Positions 4,805-7,639 of a DNA stretch of 7,639 nt are shown here, piece after piece. The notes below the pieces were generated by a model. That model saw only the letters and a list, made by a program, of their open reading frames with translations, made no database searches and was not told the origin of the DNA. Position numbers and translations under genes: made by a program. Position 1 is the first letter of the stretch, and each line of letters opens with the position of its first letter. The stretch comes from Gammaproteobacteria bacterium (GTDB lineage Bacteria > Pseudomonadota > Gammaproteobacteria > Burkholderiales > Burkholderiaceae_E). The stretch covers positions 1-7,639 of the forward strand of contig JAUIAI010000102.1 of assembly GCA_030425615.1 (NCBI GenBank), written 5' to 3'.

Positions 4805-6160
4805 ATGAGCTGCGCACCTGGGGCGAACTCGTTCGTCCGCCGCAACAACACGCGTGCAACGACCACGCGTTCCCTCCCGACAATGCTCGCGTGGCTCGCC
4901 CGCGCCCTGAGCCTGGCCTTGTTCGCCCTGTTGGTCGGCGGCCGTGCCCAGGCCCAGATGACGCTGGAGGTCTCGGGCGTCGGCGCCAGCCAGTACCCCA
5001 TCGCGGTGGCCTCTTTCGAGACGGAGGGCGAGGTCTCGGTGGACGTCGCCGCGGTCGTGCGGACCGACCTCCAGCGCAGCGGCATCTTCCGGATCGTCAA
5101 CCCGGGCGGCGCGATGTCCGACACCTCCCCGATCGATTTCCCGCAGCTGCGGGCGCGGGGAGCGGACGCACTGGTGGCGGGATCCATCAAGCGGCTCGCC
5201 GACGGACGCTACGACATCCGCTACCGTCTGATCGACGCCGTGCGTCAGAGCAACCTGGGCGGCGAAGCCATCCTCGCCTCCGAGGCCAACCTGCGCTACG
5301 CCGGCCACAGGATCGCGGACTTCGTCTACGAGCGGCTCACCGGCGAGAAAGGCGTCTTCACCACGCGCATCGCCTTCGTGACGCGCCAGGGCAGCCGGTA
5401 CCGGCTCAACATCTCCGACTGGGACGGCCAGAACATCCAGACCTCCCTGACGTCGCCGGAACCGATCATCTCGCCTTCCTGGTCGCCGGACGGCAGCCGC
5501 CTGGCGTACGTCTCGTTCGAGACTCGCAAGCCGGTGGTCTACGTGCACACCCTGTCCACGGGCAGCCGGCTCGCGGTGGCCGATTTCCCGGGCAGCAACA
5601 GCGCGCCGGCGTGGTCGCCGGACGGCCGGTCCCTGGCCGTGGCGCTCACCCGCGACGGCGTCTCCCAGATCTACCTGATCAGCGCGGACGGCGGCGCGCC
5701 GCCCAAGCGCCTGGTCACCTCCAGCGGCATCGACACCGAGCCCCAGTTCTCGCCCGACGGCAAATACCTGTACTTCAGCTCCGACCGTGGCGGCTCGCCC
5801 CAGATCTACCGGCTCGGCATCGACGGCGGCACGGCCACCCGCGTGACCTTCGATTCGCCCTACAACGTGAGCCCGCGGGTCGGCCCGGACGGCCAGCGCC
5901 TGGCCTTTCTCACGCGCCGCAACAACGGCTACTACGTAGCGCTCAAGGACCTCGAGTCCGGCACGGAAACACTGTTGTCCGCCGGTGGTCAGGAAGAGTC
6001 GCCCAGTTTCGCCCCGAACGGCCGCTGGGTCATGTACACCACCCGGGCGGGCGGGCGCGACATGCTCATGGCCACGTCCATCGACGGACGCGTCACGCAG
6101 CGCATCAGCTCCGATTCGGGCGACATCCGCGAGCCCACCTGGGGCCCGTTCGAGCAGTAA
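4805..6160 (+). CDS. tolB: TolB, periplasmic beta-propeller of Tol-Pal
   Basis: TolB is a soluble periplasmic protein that binds Pal through its beta-propeller and TolA through its mature N-terminus. From 4805 the protein has 451 residues. The hydrophobic signal core is about 28-46, with cleavage predicted after A48-Q-A50. The N-terminal domain (about 52-180) is followed by a six-bladed propeller (about 185-451). The blade motif SPDG occurs at 227-230, 271-274 and 316-319, with variants VGPDG (359-363) and FAPNG (402-406). It ends REPTWGPFEQ. The start is ambiguous. ATG 4805 has a strong AAGGAG but gives an unusually long signal peptide of about 50 residues. ATG 4883 (M27) gives a normal 24-residue signal and a 425-residue protein, close to the 430 of E. 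coli, but has no visible Shine-Dalgarno sequence. pal follows after 45 bases. Confidence 0.95.
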   Translation: MSCAPGANSFVRRNNTRATTTRSLPTMLAWLARALSLALFALLVGGRAQAQMTLEVSGVGASQYPIAVASFETEGEVSVDVAAVVRTDLQRSGIFRIVNPGGAMSDTSPIDFPQLRARGADALVAGSIKRLADGRYDIRYRLIDAVRQSNLGGEAILASEANLRYAGHRIADFVYERLTGEKGVFTTRIAFVTRQGSRYRLNISDWDGQNIQTSLTSPEPIISPSWSPDGSRLAYVSFETRKPVVYVHTLSTGSRLAVADFPGSNSAPAWSPDGRSLAVALTRDGVSQIYLISADGGAPPKRLVTSSGIDTEPQFSPDGKYLYFSSDRGGSPQIYRLGIDGGTATRVTFDSPYNVSPRVGPDGQRLAFLTRRNNGYYVALKDLESGTETLLSAGGQEESPSFAPNGRWVMYTTRAGGRDMLMATSIDGRVTQRISSDSGDIREPTWGPFEQ

Positions 6161-6205
6161 GCCTCACACCGAGAAACTCCCTTAGACCGCATTCGGACCA
6201 ACACC

Positions 6206-6790
6206 ATGTCCCATCGACTCTGGATCACCCTCCTACTGGCCGGTGCGCTGGCCGCTTGCTCGTCTCCCGTGCGGCTGGACGATACCCCCGCGCAGATCGA
6301 GCAACGCGACGCCGGCGCGCAGTCGGGCACCGCGGGAGGCGCCGATGCCTCCGGGACCGCCGCGGGCAGTGCCGAGATCCGCCCGGAGGACCGCGCCGTC
6401 GCCACCGTGGACGCCGGCGACAAGCCCGCGGAGGCCGAGGAGCCGCTGGTCGATCCGCTGCTCGCCAAGCGGGACATCTACTTCGACTACGACAGCTTCA
6501 CCATCCGCGACGAGTTCCGTCCGGTCGTCGAGGCCCACGCCCGCAACCTGATCGCCAACCCCGATCAGAAGGTGGTCCTGCAGGGCAACACCGACGAACG
6601 CGGCAGCCGCGAGTACAACCTCGCACTGGGCCAGAAGCGCGCCGAAGCCGTGCGCCGCGCCCTCGTGATCCTCGGTGTCAGCGAGACCCAGCTCGAAGCC
6701 GTTAGCTTCGGCGAAGAGCGACCGCGCTCGATCGCGCAGACCGAAGAGGCCTACGCCGAGAACCGCCGCACCGACATCGTCTACCCCTGA
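6206..6790 (+). CDS. pal: Pal, peptidoglycan-associated outer-membrane lipoprotein
   Basis: Pal anchors the outer membrane to peptidoglycan and is the TolB partner. The 194-residue precursor has a lipoprotein signal with the lipobox L15-A-A-C18. The residue after Cys is Ser, not the inner-membrane retention Asp, so outer-membrane sorting is expected. A flexible Ala/Gly/Asp-rich linker (about 21-85) leads to an OmpA-like domain (about 89-194), starting with IYFDYDS. The peptidoglycan signature is GNTDERGSREYNLALGQKRA (127-146). D130 and R145 occupy the positions that bind diaminopimelate in OmpA-like domains. The end, AENRRTDIVY, is typical. The linker is somewhat longer than in E. coli Pal (173-residue precursor). 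No clear Shine-Dalgarno sequence lies in the 45-base gap after tolB, though the gene is probably co-transcribed with it. Confidence 0.96.
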   Translation: MSHRLWITLLLAGALAACSSPVRLDDTPAQIEQRDAGAQSGTAGGADASGTAAGSAEIRPEDRAVATVDAGDKPAEAEEPLVDPLLAKRDIYFDYDSFTIRDEFRPVVEAHARNLIANPDQKVVLQGNTDERGSREYNLALGQKRAEAVRRALVILGVSETQLEAVSFGEERPRSIAQTEEAYAENRRTDIVYP

Positions 6791-6796
6791 TTCACC

Positions 6797-6847
6797 GGCG
6801 TCTCCCGCAGGCCGTGGGCCCGCGCGATCGCCGCTTCGGAGACCGCC
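6797..6847 (+). promoter_or_regulatory. Inverted repeat covering the cpoB ribosome binding site
   Basis: GTCTCC (6800-6805) is the perfect reverse complement of GGAGAC (6838-6843), which contains the GGAG Shine-Dalgarno core (6838-6841) 8 bases before the cpoB ATG. GGC (6797-6799) can add three pairs with GCC (6845-6847) around one bulged C. If formed, the stem would hide the ribosome site. The loop is about 32 bases, so stability is uncertain. Confidence 0.3.
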
Positions 6848-6849
6848 CC

Positions 6850-7608
6850 ATGACACGCTGGTTGCTCGCCCTGGTCCTCACCGCCTCGGTCACACCCGCC
6901 TGGGCGCTGTTCGAAGACAACGAGGCGCGGCGCGCCATCCTCGAACTGCGCTCGCGCATGGAGCGGCAGGAGATCGACGTCGCCAACCGCATGCGCAACC
7001 TGGAGGCCACGGTCGACCAGGTCCGCGCAGCCATGGGCGGACAGCTCGCCCTGCAACAGGAGATCGAACGCCTGCGCGCCGAGATCGCCCGTCTGCGCGG
7101 CCAGCTCGAGGAACAGGCCAACGAGCTCTCCAAGACCCAGCGCGCGCAGCGCGATCAGTTCGCCAACGTGGACTCCCGCATCAAGCTCGTCGAGCCGGTG
7201 CAGGTTCAGATCGACGGCGAGAACGTCATGGTGGAGCGCGGCGAACAGCGCATGTTCGAGGCCGCGCTCAACGAGTTCCGTGGGGGGGATTTCGAGGGCG
7301 CCGAGCGGGCCTTCGAGCAGTTCCGCCTGCAGTTCCCCGAGAGCGCCTACTCGCCCGAAGCCATGTTCTGGCTGGGCAGCAGCCAGTTCGCGCTCAAGAA
7401 GTACAAGGACTCCATCGCCACCCAGGCCGAACTCGTGGATTCCTACCCGAACAGCGGCCGCGCCGCCGATGCCCTGCTCAACAAGGGTTTCGCCGAGATC
7501 GAACTCAAGCAGACCAAGGCCGCCCGCAAGAGCTTCGAACTCGTGCAGGAGCGCTACCCGGGGTCGAGTGCCGCGGCCACGGCCGCCAAGCGCGCGGCCG
7601 CGCTCTGA
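6850..7608 (+). CDS. cpoB: CpoB (YbgF), Tol-Pal coordinator of peptidoglycan synthesis
   Basis: CpoB is a periplasmic protein that binds TolA and, in E. coli, PBP1B-LpoB, linking outer-membrane constriction to septal peptidoglycan synthesis. From ATG 6850 it has 252 residues (E. coli 263). The signal peptide (1-19) ends AWA, before the mature start LFEDNEARRAI, which matches the family. A coiled-coil trimerisation region (about 22-110, LEATVDQVRA and EIERLRAEIARLRGQLEEQ) is followed by about three TPR repeats (about 133-245), with motifs AMFWLGSSQFALKKYKDSI and ALLNKGFAEIELKQTKAARK. The start is fixed by the signal peptide and GGAG 8 bases upstream; an in-frame GTG at 6814 would add 12 residues before the signal. 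A run of seven G (7282-7288) lies in frame at Gly145-Gly146. The gene is 59 bases after pal, and 31 featureless bases follow its stop. Confidence 0.94.
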   Translation: MTRWLLALVLTASVTPAWALFEDNEARRAILELRSRMERQEIDVANRMRNLEATVDQVRAAMGGQLALQQEIERLRAEIARLRGQLEEQANELSKTQRAQRDQFANVDSRIKLVEPVQVQIDGENVMVERGEQRMFEAALNEFRGGDFEGAERAFEQFRLQFPESAYSPEAMFWLGSSQFALKKYKDSIATQAELVDSYPNSGRAADALLNKGFAEIELKQTKAARKSFELVQERYPGSSAAATAAKRAAAL

Positions 7609-7639
7609 GGCATTGGACCGCGCCCGTTCGAGTTTGACC

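Noticed and set aside
2434..5190. Open frame of 918 codons on the - strand spanning the end of tolR, all of tolA and the start of tolB
   Set aside because: It is the in-register complement of tolA: GAG/GAA become CTC/TTC and CGC becomes GCG, giving a Leu/Phe/Ala-rich translation without domains. GC-rich repeat DNA rarely creates stops, and it overlaps three well-supported genes.
4750..6705. Open frame of 651 codons on the + strand overlapping tolB and pal
   Set aside because: The translation is Arg/Pro/Gly-rich with no family signature, while TolB and Pal are unmistakable in the other frames.
6824..6831. GCGATCGC palindrome resembling the cyanobacterial HIP1 octamer
   Set aside because: I noticed it only here, and an isolated 8-base palindrome is expected by chance in GC-rich DNA; the genes are proteobacterial in type.
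6814..6849. GTG start for cpoB 12 codons upstream of ATG 6850
   Set aside because: It would place an Arg-rich stretch before a well-formed signal peptide, and the GGAG site is spaced for ATG 6850.

Overview
This window is a nearly complete Tol-Pal cell-envelope locus from a GC-rich Gram-negative bacterium. All genes lie on the + strand in the order rhomboid protease, ybgC, tolQ, tolR, tolA, tolB, pal, cpoB (ybgF). The order, the style of the Pal OmpA-like domain (a GNTDERG motif and an AENRR ending) and the TolB C-terminus (ending REPTWGPFEQ) look betaproteobacterial, probably Burkholderiales-like. That placement comes from family resemblance recalled by eye, not from a search. No tRNA, rRNA, mobile element or CRISPR array was seen.

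Layout: positions 4-723 encode a rhomboid serine protease with its catalytic Ser and His. A 129-base gap follows. It holds a weak GC hairpin (751-770), an extended -10 promoter candidate (774-782) and a strong 9-bp inverted repeat in the presumed leader of ybgC (804-837). Then come ybgC (853-1377), tolQ (GTG start at 1374, overlapping the ybgC stop), tolR (2081-2518) and an unusually long tolA (2569-4713). The 91-base tolA-tolB gap holds a promoter candidate and overlapping inverted repeats. Next are tolB (4805-6160), pal (6206-6790) and cpoB (6850-7608). The last 31 bases (7609-7639) hold nothing recognisable.

How the genes work together: TolQ and TolR form the proton-driven inner-membrane motor that energises TolA. 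TolA crosses the periplasm and contacts TolB and the outer-membrane lipoprotein Pal, which binds peptidoglycan. This helps the outer membrane constrict at division and remain stable. CpoB links Tol function to peptidoglycan synthesis, and YbgC is a hotdog-fold acyl-CoA thioesterase. The two promoter candidates, before ybgC and before tolB, match the two-transcript organisation known in E. coli.

The locus itself is well known and I see no new multi-gene system. The most unusual feature is TolA. It has 714 residues against about 421 in E. coli, with 474 consecutive residues lacking Gly and Pro. At the centre of that stretch are eight near-perfect 14-residue Glu/Arg repeats that resemble a single alpha-helix (ER/K) domain. 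Secondary points are an N-terminal extension on YbgC, a Cys pair in the TolA C-terminal domain, two possible TolB starts, and inverted repeats in three intergenic leaders.
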